This document shows, piece by piece, positions 51,948-64,000 of a stretch of DNA of 64,000 nt (position 1 is its first letter; the number at the start of each line of letters is the position of its first letter). The stretch is from the NCBI GenBank assembly GCA_013407085.1, contig JACCGJ010008482.1, forward strand, positions 62,001 through 126,000. Direction: 5' to 3'. The notes beneath the pieces were generated by a model. The model was not told the DNA's origin, did not search any database, and worked only from the letters and a program-made list of their open reading frames with translations. Both the position numbers and the translations under genes were made by a program. This stretch comes from Atriophallophorus winterbourni. Its lineage: Eukaryota; Platyhelminthes; Trematoda; Plagiorchiida; Microphallidae.

Positions 51948-53237
51948 GTGATCATGTTGTGCTTTTGTTTGATTGCGGAACGATTGTGTGAACAGACGAA
52001 AGTCATAAGGAAAATACATTTTGAATCCTTAAATATCTGTCTCCGGGATGCATACACTCATGAGTTTGATTCAATGGATCCTGGCTCATATTACAATTCG
52101 TTTCTAAATTATCTCAATTCTAAGATTTACGAAAACTCGATTTTTGTATCACACAAATGCAGCTACAACAACCAGTTTGTTATTCGGAGTAGAACGAAGA
52201 AATGGTTAGCTGTTAAGCGAGAGTCTTGGGTAACTCATAAGAAGTTTGGTACGGAAGAAAATTGGAAGCGATTCTGTAAGATACGGAATAACGTCACGAC
52301 TCTTGTAAGAGAAGATCGCATGCAATTCCAATGGAACTTGCTGAAAAGAATGGAAAAGAATCAAAAGCTTCTCTACAAGATAGTAAATGAACGATCAAAG
52401 ATCAAACCAGGTGTATTCTCTGTACTAACGCCTCATGGATTGACCCACACTGCCCAAGATACCGCCGACGCTTTAGCAACGTATTACTCATTTGTCTTCA
52501 ATCCCAAGCGTTGTATACCATATCACGTTTCATCAAGTTCACCACATTTCGAATTATTAAGTGAAATGACTATCAACGAATACATGGTTGGGCGGGAACT
52601 TTGTCGACTAAACGAAAAGAAGTCCCCTGGCGCAGACAAAATTACCCCCGCCGTACTTCGCAGGTGTTGCGTTGCTTTGACTGCTCCTCTCACTCGCATA
52701 TTCAATCTCAGCTTAAACGAAGGAAAAATACCACCGCAATCGAAAGCAGGGATGATAACTCCTATTTATAAAGGCGGTAGCCGTTCAGACACAACCTATA
52801 GACCGGTAACGTTACTTCCGGTGATCTCCAAATTAATGGCACTCATTGTGACTGCGCGCATGAGAGAACATTTTGAAAACCAAAATATTTTGACCGCAGC
52901 ACAACACGGTTTTCGAAGAGGTCGTTGCTGTTTATCTAACCTTCTAACAACGTTCGAGGATTGGACCAAGGCACTAGACGAAGGTGAGGCTGTACATGTT
53001 TGCTACATCGATATTTCCAAAGCTCTCGATAGAGTCAACCATGACATCCTAATTAAAAAGCTCGAATCCTATGGAATAACGGGAATATTGCTGAATTGGA
53101 TAAGGGACTATCTTACTGATAGACACGTCCAAGTTCGCGTTGGCAGCACCTTATCTAGAAAAATAGACGTTACGAGTGGAGTTCGCAAGGCTCGGTGCTT
53201 GGACCTCTTCTATTCTTGGTGTATATCAACGATATAG
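51948..53237 (+). pseudogene. CR1-like ORF2: linker and RT N-terminal half
   Basis: 429 codons. Linker FGTEENWKRFCKIRNNVTTL, then RT blocks LNEKKSPGADKITPAVLRRC, KAGMITPIYKGGSRS, YRPVTLLPVISKLMALIV, AAQHGFRRGRCCLSNLLTTF and VCYIDISKALDRVNHDILIK, where the first catalytic Asp is present. Near 53180 the frame shifts, so the next block is read in the following segment. Comparison with copy A (7.69 kb) indicates loss of one base. Confidence 0.87.
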
Positions 53238-53842
53238 TAGAGGATATTGGATGCAACTTGTTACTATTTGCCGATGATATTAAAATTTGGAAACGTGTCA
53301 GGTCTGTTAATGACTGTATGGCATTACAACGGGATCTATGCATCTTATTTCGTTGGTCCCAGTTAAATGAGTTACCATTTAACCCTGCGAAATGTAAAAT
53401 GCTGCAGCTTGGGAAATCTCTGCACCACACGTATCAGCTTGGCTCGCAAGATCTCGTCTGGACCACAGCAGAAAAAGATCTGGGTATCTGGGTTTCGTTT
53501 AACCGGAAGCCAGGACAGCATTGCCGGATGGTGTACAATAAAGCTTGCCGTATCTTGAGTCTTCTCAAAAGAATATTCCGGATTTTTACGCCCGAAACCC
53601 TACCCCGGGTAATTAACACGTATATACGTCCTGTTATGGAATATTCCATCCAAGCCTGGGCACCATGGCTGAGGAAGGATATCGAACTACTCGACAGGAT
53701 TTATCAACGTGCTACAAAGTTGGTCTCTCGGTACAGAAATTTGCCTTTCACAGAGCGAATGTTAAAACTGAAGCTACACGATTTTACCCAACGGCGGATA
53801 CGCAGTGACCTTATGTTGACCTTCAATTCATGTATTCTGTAA
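53195..53842 (+). pseudogene. CR1-like ORF2: RT catalytic C-terminal half and thumb
   Basis: MLGPLLFLVYINDIVEDIGC, the catalytic FADDIKIW block (FADD at 53267-53278), RVINTYIRPVMEYSIQAWAP, WLRKDIELLDRIYQRATKLV and LKLHDFTQRRIRSDLM. It ends after a shift near 53835, with the tail in the next frame. Confidence 0.88.
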
Positions 53843-54081
53843 ACCATCCCCTTAAACACTTTCTAAAGCCCAATGACCTTACTAGAACACGAACACATTC
53901 AAAGGCTTTAAGCATTCCGCATTTTCGATTGGATATACGTCGCAATTTTTTCTCCGTAAGAATTTGTTTCACTTGGAACTATTTGCCTGAAGAAATCATA
54001 CGATCAGAATCTGTTGAGGTTTTCGCTTCCAAACTCGATGAGTTTATGACGAACCATGTGGTATGCGAATGTCCCTATTGA
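53830..54081 (+). pseudogene. CR1-like ORF2: C-terminal tail
   Basis: THSKALSIPHFRLDIRRNFF, SVRICFTWNYLPEEIIRSES and VEVFASKLDEFMTNHVV, the conserved end of the family, with a TGA at 54079-54081. Confidence 0.85.
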
Positions 54082-54240
54082 TTTTTGAGATATTTTATAT
54101 TTTTTATATATTTTTATATGTTCCATATACCTTGTCATCCTATGGTTATTGTTAAGCTTAATGCTTTTTCTACCATACAATTTTCTGAGTTCTGAGTTCA
54201 ATTGAAATATCTGTCATCGGTAAAGCGAATTATCCATGTT

Positions 54241-55575
54241 TCAAAATAAAATAAATTGCATCGTATTTAAATATTCCAGGGCGTAGAATACCATTAGTTG
54301 ATATGGAAACCTGTAGAAAATTAACAACGAAAAGGTTGCTTCTATGCTACTTATTTGTCCTCTATAGATTCTGTTGAGCGAGCACAACATCACAATTTTC
54401 CATTTGAAACGGAGAACATAAAATATAGCGTGTGTACGCACACAGTGAAATATAAACAGAATGATTACACACCATTGGTCTTTGTGGGTGTCATCACTGT
54501 GAAAAATAGAAGGAATATTTCGTAAATATTAAAAGATAATATCGAATATATGTATAAAATGTAATATGAAATGTAATAAAAAAGCTCAATATAAACGATA
54601 AAATATTATGTGCTTGGCATTTAATGTTACGATATAAATTTGTCGCGATATTTGCATTGTTCCACTTGATGAATAACAAGGCTGTATTCATCTCGTCCTC
54701 TGATTTGATGGTCAGTTTTTTATTAAAACAGAAGTTATTTGTTGTGGAAATAATACTTTTTATTTTTCATCAAGTGTCGTGGCTTATGGAGCCAGTGATA
54801 ATGTATTTGTAATATTTCCATCGAGGTTGCAGAATTTATATAACTTTAAAAAACTCATTTGCAGTCATTTCAATCACATACATAACACACTGTGAGCAAT
54901 CGATTAAGTTATTAATTTTGTTAAAGTTTTTACACTTTAAAATGTTGGTAATATAATTTAGGCATGTTCAATTAAACACTTAAATTGAGCTATATTTGAA
55001 CATTAATTAGAGCCCGGTGGTCACTTGTTCTTTTACTAGACTTTGCCATGATGGGCACATACACGCCAATATCAAGCCAAAATTTCGGAGATTATAGTTA
55101 TATTATCGCCAGCGAAATGGTTCAAGTAAATGGATTAACAAAGTTTTGCATTGTTTTACTTGCAAACTCACTGCATTACATTTCTTACAACTGAAGGCAA
55201 TATATTGATTCAGTTGTTACAGGGTTCAGTGTCATAGAATAATTATGTTTGTCATTTAATGCAAGTTTAATGATGCGCTTGAACTTAAAAGTACGTTTAT
55301 AATAGAACATTTTTTTCAACTGTCCCATTGGTTAATCATGTTTATCGGGCGATATCAGTTGAAACAATCATGGTTTTTCGATTTATGCTAAAGTGAACGA
55401 TGATTAATCACTTGATGATGAATCACTTAACGATTGTGTAATATTTTTATTGGAATAAAACATAGAAGTGGAAGAATGGTAAACAAATTCGTTTGTAGAT
55501 GCTGTTTGGCACAGCCAACATATTCAATCACATTTACTCATAAATATATTCATCGGGTGCGCCCCATAATTCGAA
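54241..55575. repeat. Third, partial copy of the long-repeat unit
   Basis: Matches 2230-3440 and 59800-61000 (AACAGAATGATTAC, TGCTTGGCATTTAATGTTAC, GAGCCCGGTGGTCACTTG, ATGGGCACATACACGCC). It diverges at CCCCATAATTCGAACAA, the point where unit B starts in the other copies. Confidence 0.85.
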
Positions 55576-57429
55576 CAAATATGCACATTTGCATGCAATT
55601 TCATGACAATAAAATACTAAACTACAGTACGACTGATTTAACTATACAAGTTGCTCACATTTCGAACGCACTCTCTCTGAACTTGACCTAAACTTATTTG
55701 ACATGTTACACTAATAACTCATAGATTATTTCCTCGAAAATCTCATACGAAATGCAATAAATAACCAAGCACTAATGATGCTGGTCAATATATACTCCAA
55801 TTTCGAAATCAACTCTTGTACTTTCAATTTCAGTGGGACAATTAATGTTGATTACAGCGCAAAAGTCGGAATTTTTTGTATATGGAGGTATCGTACGAAA
55901 ATAAATGATCGTTTGGACTTTAAGTCTATTAAAAACTAGTTCTCTATTTTTTGAGAGGCCCCATACAACATATAGATTGTAACAAATGTCATACCGAATG
56001 GCTGGTTTCCGATCTTGAAAGTGATCTTTTTATCTAAAATAGGGAGAATTTACGATTTCGTTCTTTGAAAATATATCAATATAATTCATTCATTTTTTAT
56101 GTTATTAGGTGTATTTAAATATATGAAAGTATTAAAACATTCGAAAAACCAAACATGAACACTTCTTGTTTCTTGAATTAGCGAAGTGTGGTAATTGTAC
56201 TATGGACAATCAGTGACTGTTTATTCATGTAAATTTTTTAATACGCAATTAATTGTTAATCGCGCAATATTCGAATATACTTCGTAACCAGTTGCTGATT
56301 CTGATTGCTACTTCTGGGTTTAGTACAGGTTTGATACAATTCGATTTTTTAAATACTACACGAAGCTATTTATTAAGCCTATGAGAAATCCATGTGTGCC
56401 CAAATGTGACATTTTCGAACATTGTGCACATTACAAAATTTTGAAAAAACGAAATTATTCAACGCAAATAGTTCAACGCAAATAGTTCTTTGTTGTGTGA
56501 ATTGTATTGTTTTTGCAATAAGAATTGAACTAAAAGTTACCACTTCCACTCGAACCATTTCATAAGAGGGTAACTTTGCCGATGTAAGATCATTAATATA
56601 CAATAGTAAATTATGAATTTACGTTAACAATTTTACTTAATGAGCCAAATTCATTTGGTTTTGAAGTGAAAGTTACGCAACATTTTGATATATTTATAAT
56701 TAGAAAACCAACTTACACCCATAATAATCTTCTGATTTAGCTATATGGCAAAAATAGATGAAAATGTGATGTTTTAATGCATTCATCATATTACTTTCCG
56801 ATAAATAGTTGACAATGTTTCGAAGCAAGCTATACATGCTATGCACAAGCAAAGGAACAAGCGATTTCATTTTCGTTCTTATTTTTGCGCTCAGTATAAG
56901 AATAAAATAATACATAAGATAATATATGTTCCACGAATCTGTAAACCAAATTTTAATGACATCCAATAACCGCACAATTTTGACCAAAGACAACACCTTG
57001 AAATATCTAAAAGCCTCTCCATATTGAAAATCTATAGCTTTTTTTAGTTAAATTTCCATCTCTTATTCTATTGCTTTCAAACACCTTGGTTTGCAGATTT
57101 ATAGTCCATCAACGTCCGAAATAATAATAGCAAATGTAGCGCACAAATGATCAACTAAAACAATTATCAACAAGGATGTTTTCGTGACTATTATTAAACA
57201 CATGGAGCAGACGAAAGAGTTAAAAAGTTATGGCACGTTATGTATTCTTGCAATTTGTGTCTCTCATAGTAGCCAGCAGTATTGTGGGTCAGATGTGAAA
57301 GCGAATACAACATTAGTGCTCGGTTTTCGTCATTTATTAGTGTATCTCAAACGTATCTATCAGCTGGAGTTTGTTGTATTGCGCATTAATTGGATATATC
57401 AAAATCGTTAGATCGCGTGGAGGATTCTA
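55576..57429. other. AT-rich, no gene recognised
   Basis: Several short frames on both strands, none with a motif, signal or splice support. Confidence 0.45.
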
Positions 57430-58155
57430 TGCTCATTAGCACATCCAGGAGGTTTTTATTGATGGGTGCCTTCTGACCTGTCTAATGAGATACCTTTTAA
57501 TCGCAAGGCAACTGTACGTTTGGATGGTGTGATGGATAGGGAACTAGAAATCACTTGGGCTGTCATTTGTACTTGCTCCCGTTCTCTTTATGGACTAAAT
57601 CAAAGACCTTCCAAAACTTGTCACAGCCTTTCGTATTAGTGGACGTCTTAAGAATAGCATGCAATTTGAAGCAGTCTACAACCGACCTAGCCGTATGCTA
57701 GGAATGCCTCGGCGTATAATCGAACATTTCTTCCGTGAAACCTTCTCTATTACCATATATACGTATATTAAACCATTAATGGATTAATTAGTGCAAGCTC
57801 AGACACCATGGCTGTAAAGGGATATCAAGCTGCTCGAGAGGATTTATCACAGAACAATTAACATAGTTAGCTGTCTTCGCAACCTACAACATTAGAATCG
57901 ACTTGTTCGTCGTCGCAGACTTGTTCCATTGAATCTAATCCTCACTAAAATGACTCGAAGATAAACCACCCTGTGGAATCTATTTCACCTCCGTGCAAGC
58001 CATGTTACACGTACTCGCCCACTGGCATTAGATATTCCACATTCCCACCGGAACTGCCGTCGGTTTTTCTAGTTAGTGCGCGTTTGTTTCTTATGGAACT
58101 CCTTACCGTTAAGTGTTGAACAATTATATAGTGAAATAAATGCAATAAAAAATTG
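57430..58155 (+). pseudogene. CR1-like C-terminal relic, copy 2
   Basis: The counterpart of 1-560 with about 165 additional upstream bases, which read as a very degenerate RT segment (LIRYLF..., VRLDGVMDRELEITW). The near-identical repeat begins in the middle, at 57596 or earlier, since copy 1 starts at the window edge. Confidence 0.55.
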
Positions 58156-58213
58156 AATATATCTACGCCTAGAAATTCCACCTTACCTCCCGTTTATAAA
58201 GCACGACATTTAT

Positions 58214-58262
<49 letters not shown>

Positions 58263-59090
58263 GAGCGAAAAACAGGTATGACGATGCATATTAAAAATCA
58301 ATCATCCTATATTTGATTGTAATGAAGTTAAAGAGTTTACTAACAGAGCGCAATCTGAGCTCAGGTGAAATGTTATCAGTATTCTCATTGTTCAAACCAC
58401 GCGCCTTGCATTCGAAGAAAATTCTTCAAATTTAAAGATTTTTTCGCAACCTTTTCACAGAGCCTATCTACGTGGTGTATAATCTAAACAACTTGTTGCA
58501 ACGTGTTGTATATCATGAAATTTGAAAACCAACTTACCAGTCACTTTACCAATTTTCTCAAAATCGACTGAAAATTCCCCATGTGAAGAATAAGATAAAT
58601 CATGAAGTGCACCACAATTTGGTCTCAAAATATGCTAAGATTTCTAGAAAATATACCAAACGAAAATGTGTGCATTATAGTCAAACGTTTATCATTCTCT
58701 GATTGATAAAGATGTTTTAAATGTGGTGATCGATTTTATGTGTTCGCATTTGGTGTGATGCTCAGTATATTCATGTTTTATGCGCATACGAATCCTGATC
58801 TTACTGTCCGAACCTGTCAAGTGCTAAAAGCACAGAACTTTTCTTGGGTTGTGTTTGATGGGAATGCAAGCAAATGATCATTTTTCGTGACCATATGTTG
58901 GACATATGTGAATCAACAGCTTCTTTTTTTTTCTTCGCTGTCAGAGTCTGTTTTCTATGGAACTCCCTGCCCCCACATATTACTTGCGCATCAACCCTGA
59001 ACTTGTTCACGGCTGAACTTGACAAATATATGTTGACTAAACCCAACCTCACACCTGAATACACTTGCTGACTTTCCATATTGATAAAAC
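57596..59090. repeat. Near-identical long direct repeat, copy 2
   Basis: Counterpart of 1-1495. Confidence 0.95.
58216..58259. repeat. (TA)n microsatellite
   Basis: Same tract as 621-664. Confidence 0.97.
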
Positions 59091-59178
59091 AGTTGTGTTA
59101 TTTTTATGCCTTCCCTATATTTTTAATCTGTGGTTACTGTTAAGTATTTACTTTTTGGACCATTAAAATTTGAATTGA
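58861..59178 (+). pseudogene. CR1-like ORF2 tail with its 3' end, copy 2
   Basis: The same frame as 1279-1476, here followed by the family 3' end: CTGTGGTTACTGTTAAGTA, then CCATTAAAATTTGAATTGAA, ending in short TTGAA-type repeats. Confidence 0.7.
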
Positions 59179-61785
59179 ATTACTTTAAACCTCGTATCCA
59201 ACAGTGGAACACAAATGCAACTATTTACTTTTATACTACTCTGTCAACAGTAATTGCATCCAGATTCTACTCTCTCTAACTGATGAGTGCAAACAGCACG
59301 AAACCGATTTTGTGGTGTTTGTGATAGAAATACATTTAAATAAATTCGTTCTTCAAATATGATTATTTTATCGGAATACATGTTGTCTTACCCCCACACG
59401 TTTCAATTTTTGGACTTTCGATTTAACTAATGATAAATAAAAAAGGCATTTAAAATTTTAAAAGTGTTGACCGCTTGACGTGCAATAACCTCGATATTCT
59501 TTGTATGAGTATACGAAATTTATTTAAAAGAAATCTTGGTGATGATAATTCATGTAAATTAACATTCGGTGGTTTGCATTAGTTTTACTAATACTCCTTA
59601 TTTCATGAGAGTTAGTGTTTAATCGCAACGTTTGCAAAGGACTAATCAACTATATCCTTCATCTTTATTTCAATATTATGTTCCATATTATAAGTTATCG
59701 TAACGAGTTAAGTTTTGAGCTGCTCTGATGTGTTTCTATGAAATTGCAATGTTCATTCATCGCAATGCGAATACTCCGAACAAAACAATCATAGGATTTA
59801 TAAACAGCTGAGCACAACATTACACATTTCCACTTAAAAAGGAGTACAAAACATGTAGCGTGTGTAGGCGTAAAGTGAAATATAAACAGAATGATTACGC
59901 ACCTTCGACCTTTGGGGCTTTTTTCTCTGTGAAAAATGAAGGAATATTTCGTAAATATTAAAAGATAATATCGAATATATGTATAAAATGTAATATGAAA
60001 TGTAATAAAAAAGCTCAATATAAACGATAAAATATTATGTGCTTGGCATTTAATGTTACGATATAAATTTGTCGCGCTATTTGCATTGTTCCACTTGATG
60101 AATAACACGGCTGTTTTCATCTCGTCCTCTGATTTGATGGTCAGTTTTTTTATTAAAACAGAAGTTATTTGTTGTGGAAATAATACTTTTTATTTTTCAT
60201 TAAGTGTCGTGGCTCATAGAGCCAGTGATAATGTATTTGTAATCTTTCCATCGAGGTTGCAGAATTTATATAACTTTTAAAAAGCTCATTTGCAGTCATT
60301 TCAATCACACACATAACACAATGTGAGCAAACGATTAATTAATTAAATTTGTTAAAGTTTTTAAACTTGAAAATGTTGGTAATATAATTTAGACATGTTC
60401 AATTAATCACTTAAATTGAGCTATATTTGAACATTAATTAGAGCCAAGTGGTCACTTGTTCTTTTACTACACTTTGTCATGATGGGCACATACACGCCAA
60501 TATCAAGCCAAAATTTCGGAGATTATAGTTAGATTATCGCCAGCGAAATGGTTCAAGTAAATGCATTAACAAAGGTTTGCATTGTTTTACTTGCAAACCC
60601 ATTGCATTACATTGTATACAACTGACGGCATTATTTTGATTTAGTTGTTACGGTGTTCAGATTTATAGAATAATTATGTTTGTCATTTAATGCAAGCTTA
60701 TTGATGCGCTTGACCTTAAAAGTAGGTTTATAATAGAACATTTTTTCAACTGTCCCATTGATTAATCATGTTTATCGGGCGATGTCAGTTGAAACAATTG
60801 TGGTTTTTCGATTTATGCTAAAGTGAACGATGATTAATCACTTGATGATGAATCACTTAACGATTGTGTAATATTTTAATTGTAATAAAACATAGAAGTG
60901 GAAGAATGGTAAAGAAATTCGTTTGTAGACGCTGTTTGTCACAGCCAACATATTCAATCACATTTACTCATAAATAATCGATCGGGTAAGCCCCATAATT
61001 CGAACAAGACCTGTCCTATGTGATAATCATATTGCATTCAGTGTCGATTTCACTAATGATAAATAATAATAGTGTTGATCGCTTGACCAGCAATAACCTC
61101 GATAGTCTTTGTATGAGTATACGAAATTTATTTAAAAGAAATCTTGGTGATGATAATTCATGTAAATTACCATTTGGTGGTTTGCATTAGTTCTACTAAT
61201 ACTCCTTATTTTATGAGAGTTAGTGTTTAATCGCAACGTTTGCAAAGGACTAATCAACTATATCCTTCATCTTAATTTCAATATTATGTTCTATATTATA
61301 AGTTATCGTAACGAGTTAAGTTTTGAGCTGCTCTGATGTGTTTCTATGAAATTGCAATGTTCATTTATCGCAATGCGAATACTCCGAACAAAACAATCAT
61401 ATGATTTATAAACAGCTGTTACAAATCCTGTCTATCAAACTCTTGAATGCTTGTTTCATAAGTTCATAGTATATAACCTAATACTTAGAACTTTGAATTA
61501 ATCTTCCATAAAATGTTTTTATTTAATGCATAAAATGATGAAAAATAACACAGAAACTTTATTTGTTTTGTTTGTTTGATGTTTTCAACAAAAGTTTGTT
61601 ACTAATTTTGAACAGTCAATATGTTATGGGCAGATTCAAATGTGTCCTCATAGCTTTAAAACCTAAACGGCTACTGATCTGCTTTCGACGTCACATATAA
61701 TGTTTTACATTATGTTTAGTTTCAGGTAAATACATATAAATACTTTAGAGTTTCAGATCACCCACAGTGAAATGTTATTAAAACA

Positions 61786-61928
61786 TTAACCGTTAACAAA
61801 AGCGGTGTTTCTAAATCGTACATGATTTGAGTTCGATTCATGGGGATTCCAAATGAAAAGTGTAACTTTACAAAAAGATTTATCGCAGAACCATTGATGG
61901 TCCGCTCTGTAAAACTGTTCAACGATAG
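61786..61928 (-). CDS. Candidate second exon of a small secreted peptide gene, copy 2
   Basis: Minus strand after AG at 61930-61929: 143 nt, the same length as the copy at 4244-4386, completing a phase-1 codon and running to TAA at 61788-61786. It contains HQWFCDKSFCKVTLF. Most of its differences from copy 1 are non-synonymous. The acceptor context is weak. Confidence 0.35.
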
Positions 61929-62608
61929 CTATTCCAGGGATCGGTAAAGATAATCACAATAACCAATGTACCCACGGCACATCTGCAGCATCCTGATGAG
62001 CAGGGGTACAATAAGGTATTTTATCACTCTATTGTGTATGCCTTCGGATTCCGAACTTGTTTAAGGCATTCGACTTATTGAAATCAATGTGCGCCACAGA
62101 CGATTATGCTCGTGTATATTACAGGTTGAAGAATGAGAGGCAAACTCATCCCTATATTTGAAGTGATCACTGTATCCATGAACTACGTAATCGGTGTTTT
62201 TGAATACTAACAAAATTATTCATTCATGTAAGATTCGTAATCGATCAGATGTTATATATTATAAACTTTTCCAATCAGATTGCAAATATACATCATTATA
62301 GAAAACCATTCTTATCATGCTGATGAGTTAACGAACTTTCAAGATCACTAAACAGGGTCGTCAAATGCAAGTAATATATGACGGCTCATGATTTTGCTCA
62401 TCTGTAAAAGCTTGTCTGTGGGAATATCCATGTTCTCCGTATCAATAATAAATAAATAATCACGGAGGATTCAATATTATCATGCATGTTTGTTGTAGTC
62501 ATGCCTTCTAGTGAATTACGTCGATGAAGTAATATTATAAAGGTATATCACACACATACAGTAATGCTGTTGAAAAAACTATTGCAGAAAAATTAAACAA
62601 ATACTTAC

Positions 62609-62669
62609 GGCCACCAGTAACCAAAGCAACCGAGATGCAGATTACCAGGAATAAGTTCATGCGCAGCAT
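62609..62669 (-). CDS. Candidate first exon: secretion signal peptide, copy 2
   Basis: Minus-strand ATG at 62669; encodes MLRMNLFLVICISVALVTGG, with a donor GTAAGT directly after CC at 62609. Same length (61 nt) and phase as copy 1, although the last residues differ by an internal rearrangement that keeps the frame. A TATA-like box at 62726-62733 is at the same distance. Confidence 0.55.
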
Positions 62670-62725
62670 TTTCGTGTAATACAACGTGGGTTCGTTCTTA
62701 AGATGCATTCTCACAGAACCTCCTG

Positions 62726-62733
62726 TATATATA
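62726..62733 (-). promoter_or_regulatory. TATA-like box, copy 2
   Basis: TATATATA about 60 bp before the ATG at 62669, conserved with 5186-5193. Confidence 0.4.
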
Positions 62734-63379
62734 CGCACAAATATATCACAATTGATTTTTCTTCGATGAAGGTTCGCGTTTACTGGTCATCAGACAACGG
62801 CAGAGTGCACCGATACAGAACAGGTTCATTCGGGTCGATAGTTCACTTATATCTACAATAACAAAATCATTCAACTTTTCTCGAAGTACCGGAATAACAA
62901 ATAAAAATTAAAATTGGTGCTGAGACAATTTTACAAGTTTTATTCATTTACATTACTTAATGTATATGTGTAATTTGTTGAATGCGTTTTCGAAAACAAT
63001 TTGTAGATTTCCATTTATGATATTTATCTAACAACGTAGACGACTTCCGGAAAACACTTCGGTAGAATCTGAGTAAAAACATGGTTTCGTTATATATGCA
63101 AATCATGTAATGGCCAATCCAACTTTTTCATCTTGAGAACAATTGCTGCCTTAGCCGTGTATTACTCCCATGGTGCAAAACATAAAGTTATTTCTGATAC
63201 ACGCTTCTAGGTAACACGTTCGAGATGGTGCAGTTTGCGACTAGAATTGGAAACTAATTGCAGCCTCCGTGTAATGGACCGCTAGCCAACTACAGCTGAC
63301 GGTCAATTTGTATTAGTGTTAGCGTGATGCGTTATGCAGGATATTACTCTGGATCGCAATCACAAATGATGCAGATTTT

Positions 63380-63735
63380 GAACCATTTTTAACCATCCCT
63401 TGTCCAAACTTTTCACACGCTCGCCACCCCGTGCCAGTCGGAAACATGAACTCTCAGTGCTTATTCCCACTTCAAGACTGAACTGTCGAAGATATTCGTA
63501 GGCTGTACGTGTAAGTTTCACATGGAACACCATCCCCTCCACTGTTACACACTCAGCCAACCTGGATATTTTTAAAGCTAATTTGGACAAACACTTGAGA
63601 GACAACCCAAACTTTGATACGATTTACACTACATGAGATTTCCTGTTCTTCATTTTTATTGTATATACCTCATAACTCCATCATATGGTTATTGTTAAGC
63701 TAAATGCTTTTTAGACCATTACAACTTTGAATCAC
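63380..63735 (+). pseudogene. CR1-like C-terminal fragment with 3' end
   Basis: The plus strand reads SPPRASRKHELSVLIPTSRL, then VRVSFTWNTIPSTVTHSANL and DIFKANLDKHLRDNPNFDTI with one stop. The family 3' end CATATGGTTATTGTTAAGC and two TTGAATCACT-type repeats follow. Confidence 0.75.
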
Positions 63736-63739
63736 TTTG

Positions 63740-64000
63740 AATCATTGCCGGACAGTGTACAATAAAACCTGTCGTATCTTGAGACTCCTAAAAGGATATT
63801 CAGGATTTTCACCGTAGCAACTTTACCCCGGTTAATTAGTACGTACGTCATGTTATATAATTTTCCATCCAACCATGAGCAACATGACTTAGGAGGGATT
63901 TTGAAATACTTGACAGGATTTATCATCATGCGACAACGTTGGTCTCTTGTTTCATAAATTTGCCTTTCAAAGAGCGATTGTATCGAACGACATATACGGA
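63740..64000 (+). pseudogene. CR1-like fragment, continues past the window
   Basis: GCCGGACAGTGTACAATAAA, TATTCAGGATTTTCACCG and CCATGAGCAACATGACTTAG match copy B at 11560-11708 and continue into the following CR1 block (ACTTGACAGGATTTATCATC). It is cut by the window end. Confidence 0.72.

Larger units (their letters stand above)
49690..54205 (+). mobile_element. CR1-like non-LTR element, near full length
   Basis: A 5' untranslated part with a short direct repeat (CGCTAAGTGCAC twice near 49859-49880), ORF1, ORF2 and a 3' end (CATCCTATGGTTATTGTTAAGC...TTCTGAGTTCTGAG) whose last 150 bases recur at 42672-42815. This is the best preserved non-LTR element here and the reference for the relics at 0-1.5, 6.4-8.7, 9.1-11.9 and 63.4-64 kb. 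Confidence 0.88.
59188..63379. repeat. Diverged part of the long direct repeat, copy 2
   Basis: Counterpart of 1512-5831, including the internal tandem near 59418-61430 and the small secreted-peptide gene at 61.8-62.7 kb. Confidence 0.88.

Overview
The window reads as nuclear DNA of a flatworm, most likely a digenean trematode. It is AT-rich, has no bacterial-style gene layout, has GT-AG splice sites, and is packed with decayed retroelements of the kinds common in flukes: CR1-like and RTE-like non-LTR elements, a CsRn1-type Gypsy element and a second Gypsy element resembling the Mag group. The species cannot be read from the sequence, and the trematode call is an inference from the element families.

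Layout. 1-5831 and 57596-63379 are two long direct copies of one block, with a partial third copy at 54241-55575. Each full copy carries a candidate two-exon minus-strand gene for a small secreted peptide. 6.3-11.9 kb holds degenerate CR1-like fragments on both strands. 12813-16947 is a 4.1-kb satellite made of about sixteen units of roughly 257 bp, arranged as two head-to-head blocks. 17-30 kb is a mosaic of short interspersed repeats, RTE fragments and foldback elements, lying in the introns of a minus-strand host gene with exons near 27.5-27.9, 24.3-24.45, 22.1-22.4 and 19.9-20.2 kb. 30.5-37.6 kb holds two adjoining broken Gypsy elements. 38.2 kb has an orphan 186-192 residue ORF. 41.9-44.6 kb is a duplicated AT-rich repeat carrying an internally deleted RTE insertion. 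45.4-48.95 kb is a broken RTE element, and 49.7-54.2 kb is a nearly full-length CR1-like element with ORF1 and ORF2.

Main discovery. Every satellite unit contains a motif that folds as a type I hammerhead ribozyme: CTGATGA, a GAGG/CCTC helix II, GAAA, a palindromic ACCGGT helix III, cleavage after GTC, and a GCATAG/CTGTGC helix I extended by CGG/CCG. The short palindromic helix III is what is expected of hammerheads that work as dimers, as described for Penelope-like elements and animal retrozymes. The array sits inside an older interspersed repeat and is flanked by a perfect 13-bp target-site duplication, so the block arrived by insertion. A diverged single unit at 29.7 kb keeps the fold through compensatory base changes. 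A second, different hammerhead-like family (CTGACGA...GAAACG) forms a 439-bp inverted pair at 24.9-25.3 kb, also with a perfect 13-bp target duplication and inserted in an RTE tail. A broken relative lies at 30.1-30.4 kb.

How the parts relate. The non-LTR elements are the plausible source of the insertion machinery for the short repeats, the deleted RTE derivative and the ribozyme elements. None of the autonomous elements here is intact. The only sequences that look like host genes are the four-exon helical protein gene, the duplicated signal-peptide gene and, less surely, the 38.2-kb ORF.
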